From Arthrobacter globiformis (GTDB lineage Bacteria > Actinomycetota > Actinomycetes > Actinomycetales > Micrococcaceae): a stretch of 64,000 nucleotides of DNA. A program made the position numbers and the translations under genes. Below the pieces are notes generated by a model. The model did not search any database and was not told the DNA's origin. It worked only from the letters and a program-made list of their open reading frames with translations. Shown here one piece after another: positions 1 to 9,278 of this stretch; the stretch's first letter is position 1, and each line of letters begins with the position of its first letter. Where the stretch lies: contig NZ_QLNP01000089.1 of the NCBI RefSeq assembly GCF_003261175.1, positions 1 to 64,000 on the forward strand, read 5' to 3'.

Positions 1-1173
1 ATGGGCAAGCCGCTGGCCGAAGCACGCGGCGAAGTCACCTATGGCGCCGAGTTTCTGCGCTGGTTCTCCGAGGAAGCCGTCCGCGCCTTCGGCCGCTACT
101 CCGTCTCCCCGGATGGCAAGTCCCGGCTGCTGGTGACCAAGAAGCCGGTGGGCCCGTGCCTGCTGATCACGCCGTGGAACTTCCCGCTGGCCATGGCCAC
201 CCGCAAGATTGCCCCCGCCGTCGCCGCCGGCTGCACCATGGTCCTCAAACCCGCGAAGCTCACCCCTTTGACGTCGATGCTGTTCGCCGCCGTGATGCAG
301 GAGGCCGGCCTCCCAGCCGGGGTGCTCAACGTGATTCCGTCCTCCAGCGCAGGGGCCACCACCGGGCCGCTGATCAAGGACTCCCGGCTGCGGAAGCTCT
401 CCTTCACCGGTTCCACCGAGGTGGGCCGCCGGCTGCTGTCCGACGCCTCCGAGACGGTCCTGCGGACCTCGATGGAACTGGGCGGCAACGCCCCGTTCGT
501 GGTGTTTGAAGACGCCGACGTCGATGCCGCCGTCGCCGGCGCCATGCTGGCCAAGCTGCGGAACATGGGCGAGGCCTGCACCGCCGCGAACCGCTTCATC
601 GTGCACGAGTCCGTCGCCGACGAATTCGCCGAGAAGTTCGCCGCGAAGATGAAGGACATGACCACCGCCCGCGGCACCGAGCCCGAGTCCAAGGTGGGCC
701 CGCTGATCGACGCGAAGAGCCGGGACAAGGTCCACGAACTGGTCACCGATGCCGTCTCCGCGGGTGCCACCACCGTGGTGGGCGGCGCGCCCGTGGACGG
801 GCCGGGCTACTTCTACCAGCCCACCATCCTTAAGGGCGTCACCGAGGGAACCCGGATCCTGTCCGAGGAGATCTTCGGCCCGGTCGCCCCGATCATCACG
901 TTCTCCTCCGAGGACGAGGCCGTGCGCCTGGCCAACAACACCGAATACGGGCTGGTGGCCTACGTCTTCACGAAGGACCTCAACCGCGGCATCCGGATGG
1001 GCGAGCGGCTCGAGACCGGCATGCTGGGCCTGAACGCCGGCGTCGTCTCCAACGCCGCGGCACCCTTCGGCGGCGTCAAGCAGTCCGGCCTGGGCCGTGA
1101 AGGCGGACTCGAAGGCATCGAGGAATACCTCTACACCCAGTACATCGGCATCGCCGACCCCTACGCCGGCTAA
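1..1173 (+). CDS. gabD: NAD(P)-dependent succinate-semialdehyde dehydrogenase, 5'-partial
   Basis: The 390 visible residues belong to the aldehyde dehydrogenase superfamily and look most like succinate-semialdehyde dehydrogenases, which oxidise succinate semialdehyde to succinate in the GABA shunt. Visible landmarks are PWNFP (residues 58-62), the cofactor-contacting lysine in VLKPA (about residue 83), FTGSTEVG (135-142), the general-base glutamate in MELGG (E159) and the catalytic cysteine in GEACTAANR (C193). The Glu-to-Cys spacing of 34 residues is the family's. The family is about 480-490 residues and the first visible residues (GKPLAEARGEV) are an internal motif, so roughly 95-100 N-terminal residues lie upstream of the window. 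The ATG at base 1 is not the real start. A strong terminator follows the stop codon. Substrate assignment rests on overall similarity; other semialdehyde or aldehyde dehydrogenases remain possible. Confidence 0.88.
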   Translation: MGKPLAEARGEVTYGAEFLRWFSEEAVRAFGRYSVSPDGKSRLLVTKKPVGPCLLITPWNFPLAMATRKIAPAVAAGCTMVLKPAKLTPLTSMLFAAVMQEAGLPAGVLNVIPSSSAGATTGPLIKDSRLRKLSFTGSTEVGRRLLSDASETVLRTSMELGGNAPFVVFEDADVDAAVAGAMLAKLRNMGEACTAANRFIVHESVADEFAEKFAAKMKDMTTARGTEPESKVGPLIDAKSRDKVHELVTDAVSAGATTVVGGAPVDGPGYFYQPTILKGVTEGTRILSEEIFGPVAPIITFSSEDEAVRLANNTEYGLVAYVFTKDLNRGIRMGERLETGMLGLNAGVVSNAAAPFGGVKQSGLGREGGLEGIEEYLYTQYIGIADPYAG

Positions 1174-1209
1174 CAAGCCAAGCGCCGGACTCACCGGGCG
1201 CAACGACAC

Positions 1210-1252
1210 AACGCACTGGCCCGCAGGAATCCTGCGGGCCAGTGCGTTTTTT
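1210..1252 (+). terminator. Rho-independent terminator after gabD
   Basis: A perfect 18-bp stem (1210-1227 paired with 1231-1248) has a 3-nt AAT loop and is followed by an uninterrupted T-run to 1252. It lies 37 bp after the gabD stop codon, in the gap to a convergent transporter gene. Confidence 0.93.
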
Positions 1253-1276
1253 CGCGACGGGTAGTTGTCGAACGGC

Positions 1277-2686
1277 TTAGCGGGCTGCGGCCCGGACGAT
1301 TGCGTACTCCTCGCGGGAGACCGGGGCGGCATCCGGCGATCCCAGCTCGCTGAGCGGAATCCGGTGCGTCTCCCTGGCGGACCAGGCTGCTATGGCCCCG
1401 ATAACCGTGATGCCGAAGCAGATGGACCCGACGGTGAGCGGAACGTTTGCCGAACCAGGGGGAGCGACCACCGCGAAGAGGCTCGGCAGGAAGGACGTGA
1501 TGAGGAGTCCGATGTTCTGCGAGATGGCGAACCCGGTAACCCGCGTCCGGGAGGGGAAGAGCTCCTGGAAGAAGCTGGCGAAGGTGGCGTTCCACACTTG
1601 ATATAGCGTGCCCCACATCAGGATCGCGAGGACGATGGTAAGCGGCACGTTGTTCTGGCTGACCGCGTACAGGTACCCGTAGGCCAGCGCGCCTGAGCCG
1701 AGAGAGCCGACGATCATCAGGGGCCGCCGTCCGAAGCGGTCGGAGAGGTCCCCGAACCAGGGGATGAGGGCCAGCGCGACGACGTTGGCCAGCACCGGGA
1801 TCCAGAGGTAGACCGTGGTGCTCATGCCGATGCCGTACCCCGGCTGCGTGGCGTAGGCCGCACCGAAGACCGCCACGGTGACGCCCACAACGTTGACCAG
1901 CGTCATGCAGACCGCCCGCACGACGTTCAGCCCGCTTTCCCGCAGTACCTGGACCACCGGCATCTTGGGTACGTCGCGGTGCGCCTTCTCCTCCATAAAG
2001 ACGGGTGTCTCCTCGACCCGGCGCCGGATGATGTAGCCGGCGAACACCACCAGGGCGCTGAGGACGAACGGGATGCGCCAGCCCCAGGCGTGGAAGTCGT
2101 CAGCGGACAGCACAGCCGAGAGCGGCAGGAAGACGGCGGCGGCGATGATCTGTCCGGCCTGCGTGCCCTGGAGGGCGAAGCTTGCATAGAAGCCGCGGCG
2201 GCCGAACGGTGCGTGTTCCACGATCATGGCGCTGGCCCCGCTCAGCTCCCCGGCCACGGCGAACCCCTGGATGAGGCGGAGGACCAGCAGCAGGGCCGGG
2301 GCCAGGATGCCAACCTGGTCGTAGGTGGGCAGCAGGGCGACCGCGAAGGTAGAGGCGCCCATCAGCAGCATGGCCAGGACCAGCACGTTCTTGCGGCCGT
2401 GCTTGTCGCCCCACTGGCCGAGGACGAATGCTCCGATCGGGCGGGCGACGTATCCCACCGCGTACGTGCCGAGCGAGGCGATCAGCGCGACGGTCGGGTT
2501 TCCGGCGGGGAAGAAGACGGTAGGGAAGACCAGGGCGGCGGCCTGGGCGTAGATGAACCAGTCGTAGTACTCGAGGGCGCTGCCCACCCAGCCGCTGGCG
2601 GCCGCCTTCCTGGTGCTGCTCGACCGCAGCAAGCTGGACTGTTGCGGTTCAGCCGAAGTCCGCAGCTTGTGTGTGTCGCTCTTCAT
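1277..2686 (-). CDS. MFS transporter, metabolite:H+ symporter (MHS) type
   Basis: A 469-residue polytopic membrane protein with about 12 predicted hydrophobic segments. It has the MHS-subfamily N-terminal signature (SALEYYDWFIYAQAAALVF), the loop 2-3 motif RPIGAFVLGQWGDKHGRK and GELSGASAM in the fourth-segment region. Relatives (ShiA, ProP, KgtP, citrate and dicarboxylate carriers) import organic acids, osmolytes or shikimate with protons. I cannot assign the substrate. The ATG at 2686 is chosen because it follows an excellent AAGGAGG Shine-Dalgarno sequence 5-6 nt upstream; a longer reading to 2878 has no such site and a non-membrane, low-quality extension. It is convergent with gabD. Confidence 0.88.
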   Translation of the reverse strand: MKSDTHKLRTSAEPQQSSLLRSSSTRKAAASGWVGSALEYYDWFIYAQAAALVFPTVFFPAGNPTVALIASLGTYAVGYVARPIGAFVLGQWGDKHGRKNVLVLAMLLMGASTFAVALLPTYDQVGILAPALLLVLRLIQGFAVAGELSGASAMIVEHAPFGRRGFYASFALQGTQAGQIIAAAVFLPLSAVLSADDFHAWGWRIPFVLSALVVFAGYIIRRRVEETPVFMEEKAHRDVPKMPVVQVLRESGLNVVRAVCMTLVNVVGVTVAVFGAAYATQPGYGIGMSTTVYLWIPVLANVVALALIPWFGDLSDRFGRRPLMIVGSLGSGALAYGYLYAVSQNNVPLTIVLAILMWGTLYQVWNATFASFFQELFPSRTRVTGFAISQNIGLLITSFLPSLFAVVAPPGSANVPLTVGSICFGITVIGAIAAWSARETHRIPLSELGSPDAAPVSREEYAIVRAAAR

Positions 2687-2959
2687 GTCGTCCTCCTTTG
2701 GACAATCGCGTGCTCCGCCGAATAAACCCGTCGCTGGGTGCCGGACCAGGCAAAAAGGTTGCGCTCGCCTCGCCAAGGCCGCTGCGGTCCGCCGGCATTT
2801 TGCGTGGGTGGTCCCACACCTTGGAAACGGCTTGGAATGCGCTTTCCCGTTTCTCAACGATAAGGTGGCCCCGGTCACATGTCAAACGTCGGGCTGCCGG
2901 CGGGCAGATGGTCGTCCGCCACGGGCGCTCCCGCAGGCGCTGGGCCTTTCCGCGGGCGG

Positions 2960-5536
2960 CTAGCCTGCGCGGAGGCGGCGGAGGCCACGGCGGGTCCTGC
3001 GCCACAGCGCCGAGGCGGCGCGTCCCACCCGGGTCGCCGCCCGGCCCAAGACACCGAAAGGCCATCGGGCCACGGATCCCCAGCGGGACAGGACCGACGG
3101 CGGCAGCCAGTCGGCGCGGAGCCGGCCGACGGTGCCGGCATTCCGGCGCAGCGCCTGCCGCACTTGACCGATGTGTTCGACGGCGGCTTCCTCCGGAAGG
3201 CCGTGGCGCGTGGCGTCCTGGCCCGCGGGCCGGCCGTACTGATGCCGTTCGTAGGCCTCCGTCAGCGCCGTCACTGCATGGACAGTCTGGGCATTGAAAG
3301 TCCCGGCGCCGTGCCCGGGTCCGTTGCCGGTGTCCGCTCCGCTGCCCGTGTCTTTCGCGCCGCCGGGGTCTGGTTCGGACCGCAGGCGCAAGGCCGGGGA
3401 GCCGCGCAGCCGGGCCGAGAATGTCCGCGGAGTCTCGCTGGGCACAGGACGCACGCCGTAGTCAGTGGCCAGGTCCTGGAGTTCCGACCAGACGAGCGGC
3501 TGCTCGGCCAGCCGGTCCCTGCCGGTACCCGTTCCCCTCAGGCGCCGTGCCCGGATGCCTCGGCGCACCAGCCGGGGTGAGGCGGCCAGGAGGACCAACA
3601 GCAGAACCCCGGCGGCGGTGTAGAGGGCGGGCGCCAGCTGATTCCCGGCGTCGGCTGTTCCGCTCCCCGGAAGGGGAAGGGGGGCAGGTGCCGGCGCCGA
3701 GGACGGTGCTGCGGCACCGTTGCTCGGCACCAGGCCGTCATTGTTTTGTTCGTTGGTGCTGGTTCCGCCGGACGCCGAGGAGTCCTGCGCATAGGCCGGC
3801 ACCACGCCCCGTGAGGGAGTGGGCTCAAACGGAACCCAGCCGAGGCCCTGGAAGTACAGCTCGGGCCAGGCATGGGCGTCGCGGGCGTCGACTTCGTACT
3901 CCGGGAGTGCCCCCTGACCGGCGACGGACACCGTGGCGCCGGTCTGCCTGCCCGGCGCGTAGCCGACTGCGATCCTGCTCGGGATGCCTTCAAGCCGGGC
4001 CATCACCGCCATGGCGGAGGCGAAGTGGATGCAGTAGCCGCTCTTCTGGGTCAGGAAATCCGCCAGGACCGACAGCCCGTTTCCGTCGTAACCGTTCTGG
4101 ACGGGCGACTCCAGGGAATAGGTGAAGCCCGGGCCGCGCAGGAACCTCTGGATCGCCATCGCCTTGGCATAGGCGGTGCGGCTGTCCGCGGTCACGGACT
4201 CGGCGGTGGTCCGGACAATGTCCGGAACATTCGACGGCGGCCGGATGAACTCCTCCGGCACGCCCTGGACGGGAGCGGAGGACGCATCCAGCAGCTCCGT
4301 AGTCAGCTTCGGCACCGAGGACTGCACCAGATACTGCTGGTCCCGGGAATTGGTGTCGGTGCCTTTGATGCTCAGGGTGGCAGGATCCCAGCTCCATCGC
4401 CCGGTCAGCCCGTTCACGGATTCGGGGGCGTACGGAACGGGAAGGTAAGGGCTGGTGAAATCGCCGGTGTTGACCACCGTCACCTGCCGGGTCTGTTCGG
4501 GTGCCAGGATCTCGTGTCCCGCGTCCATCCGTCCGGTGCCTGCCCGGCGGTTCGCGTTGCGGTCGTCCGGGGACCAGGACTCGCCGTCGAAACGGTCCAC
4601 GGTGACGGAACGCAAGTAAAGCGGCGTGGCGGAGTTGGTGGCGTAGGTGATCCTGCCCTCGCCCGTCGGGGTGCGCAGGCTGTTGCCGAGGCTGATCATG
4701 GGGTTCAGCCCCGTGGCGGTACCCCAGGGGTTCAGCCGGGAGCCTTGGGGGAACGTGCCCTGGTCGAAGCCCGGAACCACAAGCTGCAGCAGCAGCGTCA
4801 CCACCAGCGCCACGCCTCCGGTCAGCGCGGCGCGCCTGACCTGGCCCGGGTTGCGGGCCGTGTCCGCCTGCGTCCGGGCATCGGGGGCAAACCACTGGCT
4901 GCACGCGAGGATCACCAGGTAGCCGGCCGCCGTCGTCGCGAATCCCAGCCATCCGACGCTCTGCGGTTTGATCATGGCCGGAACAACCAGCACCGCCAGC
5001 AGGCCAAGTCCGCTCGTGGCCGGCATGCCCAAAGGGAGGGCCAGCGCATCCACGAGGATGACGACGAGGCCGAGCGCGGCGCATGTCACCAGGACGATGC
5101 CGGCATTGGGTGCTACCGGCGAGCTCTCGGCCAGCACCGTTTCACTCGCCCGGCGAAGGTGCCTGCCCAGCGCGTCGAAGGTTGCCTGCGACGGGAGGAA
5201 ACCCGCAATGCTGTCGCGCCGGAAGAAGGTGAACGTCAGGATGAGGGCCAGGGATGCAAGGCCTCCCGCGGCCACCAGCAAGGGCTGGGCCCGGAACGTG
5301 CGGAGCAGGGCCATGGTCAGCGAGACCACCACCACCGTGGTCAGGACAGGCAGGAACCACGCCCAGCCCCTCAGGACCCCGTTGAGGGACAGCGACGCGC
5401 CGCATACGGACACCGCCACTGCGCCGGCCATGACCCAAGGAAAAGCACCGGCCCCGAACCTTCCGCTGCCGGGGGAACCCGGGACGGGCTGCGGCTGAAC
5501 TCCGGTTCCCGCCTGCGGTTGTGTTGTCAGTGTCAT
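2960..5536 (-). CDS. Membrane-anchored transglutaminase-like protein (DUF3488/TgpA type)
   Basis: An 858-residue protein with an N-terminal block of about six hydrophobic segments (residues about 30-255), an extracytoplasmic domain, and a transglutaminase/protease-like core around residues 440-580. Catalytic candidates are C502 (in SGYCIHFASAM) and H555 (in DARDAHAWPEL). The third position of the triad falls in VPFEPTPSRG, where Glu stands instead of the more usual Asp. A Pro/Ala/Ser-rich linker (about 585-630) leads to a further membrane segment (about 635-655) and a charged cytoplasmic tail. Its ATG overlaps the stop of the DUF58 gene by 4 nt (ATGA), with a GGAGG upstream. The MoxR-DUF58-transglutaminase operon is a common actinobacterial module whose exact substrate is unknown; envelope protein processing is the usual suggestion. 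Confidence 0.87.
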   Translation of the reverse strand: MTLTTQPQAGTGVQPQPVPGSPGSGRFGAGAFPWVMAGAVAVSVCGASLSLNGVLRGWAWFLPVLTTVVVVSLTMALLRTFRAQPLLVAAGGLASLALILTFTFFRRDSIAGFLPSQATFDALGRHLRRASETVLAESSPVAPNAGIVLVTCAALGLVVILVDALALPLGMPATSGLGLLAVLVVPAMIKPQSVGWLGFATTAAGYLVILACSQWFAPDARTQADTARNPGQVRRAALTGGVALVVTLLLQLVVPGFDQGTFPQGSRLNPWGTATGLNPMISLGNSLRTPTGEGRITYATNSATPLYLRSVTVDRFDGESWSPDDRNANRRAGTGRMDAGHEILAPEQTRQVTVVNTGDFTSPYLPVPYAPESVNGLTGRWSWDPATLSIKGTDTNSRDQQYLVQSSVPKLTTELLDASSAPVQGVPEEFIRPPSNVPDIVRTTAESVTADSRTAYAKAMAIQRFLRGPGFTYSLESPVQNGYDGNGLSVLADFLTQKSGYCIHFASAMAVMARLEGIPSRIAVGYAPGRQTGATVSVAGQGALPEYEVDARDAHAWPELYFQGLGWVPFEPTPSRGVVPAYAQDSSASGGTSTNEQNNDGLVPSNGAAAPSSAPAPAPLPLPGSGTADAGNQLAPALYTAAGVLLLVLLAASPRLVRRGIRARRLRGTGTGRDRLAEQPLVWSELQDLATDYGVRPVPSETPRTFSARLRGSPALRLRSEPDPGGAKDTGSGADTGNGPGHGAGTFNAQTVHAVTALTEAYERHQYGRPAGQDATRHGLPEEAAVEHIGQVRQALRRNAGTVGRLRADWLPPSVLSRWGSVARWPFGVLGRAATRVGRAASALWRRTRRGLRRLRAG

Positions 5537-6957
5537 CGCCCCACCTCCGCCCCGCGGCGGACGTCCGCCGCAGCCGTCCACAAGGCGGCGTCGCCCTCGT
5601 CGAAATAGGTCCAGGCGGCCGGCAGCGACGTGGATGCCTCGACCGCAACAGCGCGCCAGCCGCCCAAACGCAGGGCCTCGAGCAGATCGTGGCACTCCGC
5701 GGGTTTGTCCGTGATCAGCACCGCAAACGCGTTGGCGGCATAGCCGGCCGCGGGTGCGAGGGCCCGGGCCTCCGTGAGCGAAATCTTCCCGAGGAGCGCC
5801 AGGGCCGGGCCGCGCATCCGGTGGGCCGCGAGCTTGTCCATGAGCCGGTCGTCAAAGACGGACTGGGCAGGATCGGCACTGCCCGCATGCTCGCGGCGCC
5901 CTGTGTCGTGTTCCCTGCGCGCGTGGTGCGGGCCGGTCAGCTGGATCGCGGCGAGGCTTTCGGCGACGGACTGGATGCCGGCCGCGCCGCTGTACAGGTC
6001 GTTGTCAGGCTCCGGGGCCGAGGACGAACGCATGAAGGCAGGTTCACCCGCCGCGTCCAGGAACCGCAGGGAGTAATTGAGTTCGGCGAGGTGGGCGCCC
6101 ACGGACACAGCCGCCGTAACGGCCCACTCAAAGGTGTCGCTGGTGACGAGGTCGCTTCCGTCGTCGGCCGGGCTGCCGAACACCGAGCCGTAACCCGAGG
6201 AATGGGCCACGAACCGGTGGTCCAGGATCACCGTGGCCTCGGGGGTGGTGACCGATTCCTCCTGCCGGACCATCAGGGCGCCGTGCCGGGCGGTGGCCGG
6301 CCAGTGCACCCGCCGCATCGGATCGCCGTGCCGGTACTCGCGTGTCATGACGTCGTCGTCGCTGGGATTGGCCCTGGTCCGGGTGGCCGTGATGCCGTCG
6401 TTGCCGCGCGCGCCGGCAAGGCCGGTGGAAGGGAGTTCGACGGCGGCCGGCGCCACGGTGAGGGTGTCGCCGTCGTCGATCGAATGCCTGTGCAGTGAGA
6501 GCCCGAACGGATCCGTGAATTCGGCAGTGACGGGGCCGATGGTGAACTGTCCCCGCTTTCCGGACCGCAGGTGGTACTCGTAGCGGCTGGTGCCGCCCGA
6601 GGCGGACCTGGCGGGGAAGCGGAACGCCGGGGATTCACCGAACCGTGGCGGCAGCCGCTCCTCCATCGTGACCCGGCCCGTGCCCAGCCCGGTCCGGGCG
6701 ACGGCAAGCCGGACCGTGGTGACGGAGTCGGTCTCCACGGTGGAAGGGCTGAACTCCCGGTACACGCGAAACCGCGGTTTGACCACCCTGATGCCGGCCA
6801 GTGAAACGAGCGGCAGGACCACCAGCAGGACGCCGAGGGCCAGAAGGTCGCGGCGGCCCATGACCTGGGCGCAGAGCAGCGAGACGACGCCGGCCGCCAG
6901 GAGTCCCCAGCCCCGGGAGCTGAAGAGATGTCGGGGAAGGCTGTCCAGCAATGCCAT
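5533..6957 (-). CDS. DUF58 domain-containing membrane protein
   Basis: A 474-residue protein starting MALLDSLPRH. Two hydrophobic segments near the N-terminus (about residues 15-55) are followed by a soluble region holding the DUF58 hallmark REYRHGDPMRRVHWPATARHG (about residues 215-235). DUF58 proteins resemble a von Willebrand-type fold and nearly always sit beside MoxR ATPases. Here the gene lies 14 bp downstream of the MoxR gene and overlaps the transglutaminase gene by 4 nt, so the three are very likely one transcript. The biochemical role is unknown; a chaperone/adaptor partnership with MoxR is inferred from context. Confidence 0.87.
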   Translation of the reverse strand: MALLDSLPRHLFSSRGWGLLAAGVVSLLCAQVMGRRDLLALGVLLVVLPLVSLAGIRVVKPRFRVYREFSPSTVETDSVTTVRLAVARTGLGTGRVTMEERLPPRFGESPAFRFPARSASGGTSRYEYHLRSGKRGQFTIGPVTAEFTDPFGLSLHRHSIDDGDTLTVAPAAVELPSTGLAGARGNDGITATRTRANPSDDDVMTREYRHGDPMRRVHWPATARHGALMVRQEESVTTPEATVILDHRFVAHSSGYGSVFGSPADDGSDLVTSDTFEWAVTAAVSVGAHLAELNYSLRFLDAAGEPAFMRSSSAPEPDNDLYSGAAGIQSVAESLAAIQLTGPHHARREHDTGRREHAGSADPAQSVFDDRLMDKLAAHRMRGPALALLGKISLTEARALAPAAGYAANAFAVLITDKPAECHDLLEALRLGGWRAVAVEASTSLPAAWTYFDEGDAALWTAAADVRRGAEVGR

Positions 6958-6971
6958 GGTGATGTTCCTGA

Positions 6972-8081
6972 CTAGCGGCTGGGGCGGAGTTCGGGTGCGG
7001 TCCGCCCGGAGTTTGCCTTCTCCGTCATCTCCCGGCTCACGGGGATCCGGGCAAGGACGCCGCGGATGAGGGCCTGGGGGGTCTCGCCCGAGCTTGCGGC
7101 CTTGCGGTCCAGGATGATCCGGTGGGCCAGCACCGCCTCGGCAACGGCGACGACGTCATCCGGCAGGACGAAATCCCGGCCGTCCAGCGCCGCCGTCGCC
7201 TTCGCGGCCCGGAGCAGCTGCAGCAGGGAGCGCGGGCTCGCGCCTAGGCGCAGCATGGCGCTGTCCCTTGTGGCCCGGCCGACGGCCACGGTGTACTCCT
7301 TGACGGCTTCGGAGACGAACACCTGTTGGACGGTGGCGATCATGGCAGCCACATCCGCTGCCGTGACGACCGCCTTGACCCGGGCAAGCGGCGACGTGGC
7401 CTGGTGGGTCTCAAGCATTTCGATCTCGGAGTCCTTGTCCGGGTATCCCATGGAGATCCGGGCCATGAAGCGGTCCCGCTGGGCCTCGGGGAGCGGATAC
7501 GTCCCCTCCATCTCGATGGGGTTTTGGGTGGCCACCACCATGAACGGCTCGCCGAGCTTGTAGGAGTGTCCGTCCACCGTGACCTGGTGCTCCTCCATGC
7601 ATTCGAGCAGGGCAGACTGCGTCTTGGCGGAGGCCCGGTTGATCTCGTCGCCAATGACGATGTTCGCGAACACGGCGCCGGGACGGAACTCGAACTGTCG
7701 CGAGGACTGGTTGTAGATGGAGACGCCGGTGACATCCGAGGGGAGAAGGTCGGGTGTGAACTGGATCCGGCTGACGGAACAGTCGATGGTGCGGGCCAGG
7801 GTCTTGGCCAGCAGCGTCTTACCCACCCCGGGGACATCCTCCAGCAGCAGGTGGCCCTGGGCGAGCAGGACCGTCAGCGCCAGCTTTGCGGCTTCGGCCT
7901 TGCCGTCGATGACTGTATTGATGGCCGAGAGGATGCGTTCGCTCGCGGCGCGGAAAGCCGGAGCTTCCAGGGGGGCAGACTTGTGGCCGTTGAAGGAATT
8001 GACGCCGCGCGCAGTACTTCCCGTGAAGCCCTGTCCGCCCGGAAGTGCTTCGTCGATTGTGATGCGTCGGTGCGGTTCCAT
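6972..8081 (-). CDS. MoxR-family AAA+ ATPase
   Basis: A 369-residue AAA+ ATPase. It has the Walker A motif EDVPGVGKTLLAKTLA, Walker B with the MoxR-typical continuation VIGDEINRASAKTQSALLE, and the sensor region VVATQNPIEMEGTYPLPEAQ. MoxR proteins are chaperone-like ATPases that mature or assemble partner protein complexes. The ATG at 8081 is preferred over a TTG at 8087 because it sits 6 nt after AAAGG, which would touch the TTG. It heads the operon with the DUF58 and transglutaminase genes and is divergent from tatD. Confidence 0.9.
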   Translation of the reverse strand: MEPHRRITIDEALPGGQGFTGSTARGVNSFNGHKSAPLEAPAFRAASERILSAINTVIDGKAEAAKLALTVLLAQGHLLLEDVPGVGKTLLAKTLARTIDCSVSRIQFTPDLLPSDVTGVSIYNQSSRQFEFRPGAVFANIVIGDEINRASAKTQSALLECMEEHQVTVDGHSYKLGEPFMVVATQNPIEMEGTYPLPEAQRDRFMARISMGYPDKDSEIEMLETHQATSPLARVKAVVTAADVAAMIATVQQVFVSEAVKEYTVAVGRATRDSAMLRLGASPRSLLQLLRAAKATAALDGRDFVLPDDVVAVAEAVLAHRIILDRKAASSGETPQALIRGVLARIPVSREMTEKANSGRTAPELRPSR

Positions 8082-8302
8082 CGGCAACCTTTCAGCCCAG
8101 TGCGAAGCGGAACGAAGCGGGGGAGGCCTGCCGTTGCCCGCGTTGGGCGCTCACATCCGTCCATACCAGCGTACTAACACAACTGCCGTGGCTAACAGAG
8201 AGTTCCCCGTAAATCTCCCGGGAATCCCAAGCGTAGTCTCCGGGTGGCACCACGCGGGAGAAGGCAGGGCGGGCGGTGGAAATGCTCAGCCGCGGCGGCC
8301 GA

Positions 8303-8308
8303 TAGGCT
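8303..8308 (+). promoter_or_regulatory. Probable -10 box of a leaderless tatD transcript
   Basis: TAGGCT lies 6 nt before the ATG at 8315, the spacing expected if transcription starts at the A of the start codon. A GGAGG also sits next to the ATG but is too close (1 nt) to act as a ribosome-binding site. The same TAGNNT-N6/7-start layout recurs at several other genes in the window. Confidence 0.55.
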
Positions 8309-8314
8309 GGAGGA

Positions 8315-9202
8315 ATGCGGCATTCCCTGACACCCCGGCCCTACCGGGCGGCCGGCAGCGACGGTTCCGGCAAGCGCGGGTTCCCACCGGCACCCGAACC
8401 GTTGCCCGTTCCCGTGATGGACAACCACACGCACCTGGACTTCCCGACAGATGATGTCCGGGTGGACATCGCGGCTGCCCTAGATGCAGCCGAAGAAGTG
8501 GGTGTCTGTGGCGCCGTGCAGGTGGGCTGTGACCTCGAATCCTCGAGGTTTACCGTGCGCGCGGTCGACCTGGATCCGCGCCTTTTGGGGGCCGTGGCAC
8601 TCCACCCGAATGACGCGCCGGGGTATGCGGTCCGCGGTGAGCTTGAGGACGCCCTGGCGGAGATCGAGGAGCTCGCGGGCCACCCCCGGGTACGTGCCAT
8701 TGGCGAAACCGGCCTGGACTTCTTCCGCACGGAAGGGGAGGGGCTGGCGCATCAGCGTTACTCCTTCCGCCGGCACATCGACATCGCGAAGCGGCTGGAC
8801 CGGACCCTGCAGATCCATGACCGCGAGGCGCACCAGGACGTCGTCCAGGTCCTGCGTGAGGAGGGCACCCCGGAGCGGGTGGTTTTCCACTGTTTTTCCG
8901 GGGACGGGGAGCTCGCCCGGATCTGCAACGACGAAGGGTGGTTCATGTCCTTCGCGGGGACACTGACCTTCAAGAACGCCACCAACCTCCGGGAGGCGCT
9001 CGCCGTAGCGGACCCGGAGCTGGTGTTGGTTGAAACCGACTCGCCGTTCCTCACCCCGCACCCGCACCGCGGCCGTCCCAACGCGAGTTACATGGTGCCG
9101 TACACGGTGCGGGCGATGGCCGAATTGACAGAAACGGACCTGGCCGAACTGTGCGGCCAAGTGAGCGCAAATACTGTGCGGGCATACGGATCCTGGGACT
9201 GA
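8315..9202 (+). CDS. TatD-family metal-dependent hydrolase (DNase-like)
   Basis: A 295-residue TIM-barrel amidohydrolase-type enzyme. It shows all the metal-site signatures of the family: DNHTHLDFP (about residue 35), GETGLDFFR, the histidine in IHDREAH, HCFSGD, and the final aspartate in VETDSPFLTPHPHRGRPN. TatD enzymes are 3'-5' exonucleases or DNases, and some act on D-aminoacyl-tRNA. The first ~34 residues precede the catalytic start of the fold, but a leaderless-type promoter supports the ATG at 8315. It heads the conserved tatD-rpfB-rsmA-ispE block. Confidence 0.9.
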   Translation: MRHSLTPRPYRAAGSDGSGKRGFPPAPEPLPVPVMDNHTHLDFPTDDVRVDIAAALDAAEEVGVCGAVQVGCDLESSRFTVRAVDLDPRLLGAVALHPNDAPGYAVRGELEDALAEIEELAGHPRVRAIGETGLDFFRTEGEGLAHQRYSFRRHIDIAKRLDRTLQIHDREAHQDVVQVLREEGTPERVVFHCFSGDGELARICNDEGWFMSFAGTLTFKNATNLREALAVADPELVLVETDSPFLTPHPHRGRPNASYMVPYTVRAMAELTETDLAELCGQVSANTVRAYGSWD

Positions 9203-9262
9203 CTCATGACTGCCGCCCATCGGTAAACTACATACCTGGTAGGCATGTATTTTGGAGGGTTT

Positions 9263-9278
9263 ATAACGCTTCGGTTAC
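9263..9278 (+). promoter_or_regulatory. Candidate MtrA-type box upstream of rpfB
   Basis: ATAAC (9263-9267) and GTTAC (9274-9278) form a direct repeat with an 11-bp period about 200 bp before rpfB. MtrA, an OmpR-family regulator of actinobacterial cell-wall hydrolases, binds GTWAC-type direct repeats of this spacing, and Rpf genes are known targets in relatives. The match is 4/5 plus 5/5, so this is suggestive only. Confidence 0.3.

Noticed and set aside
3872-5608. 578-residue plus-strand frame opposite the transglutaminase gene
   Set aside because: It has the Arg/Gly/His/Gln-rich composition of an antisense shadow of a high-GC gene, with no motif or ribosome-binding site.
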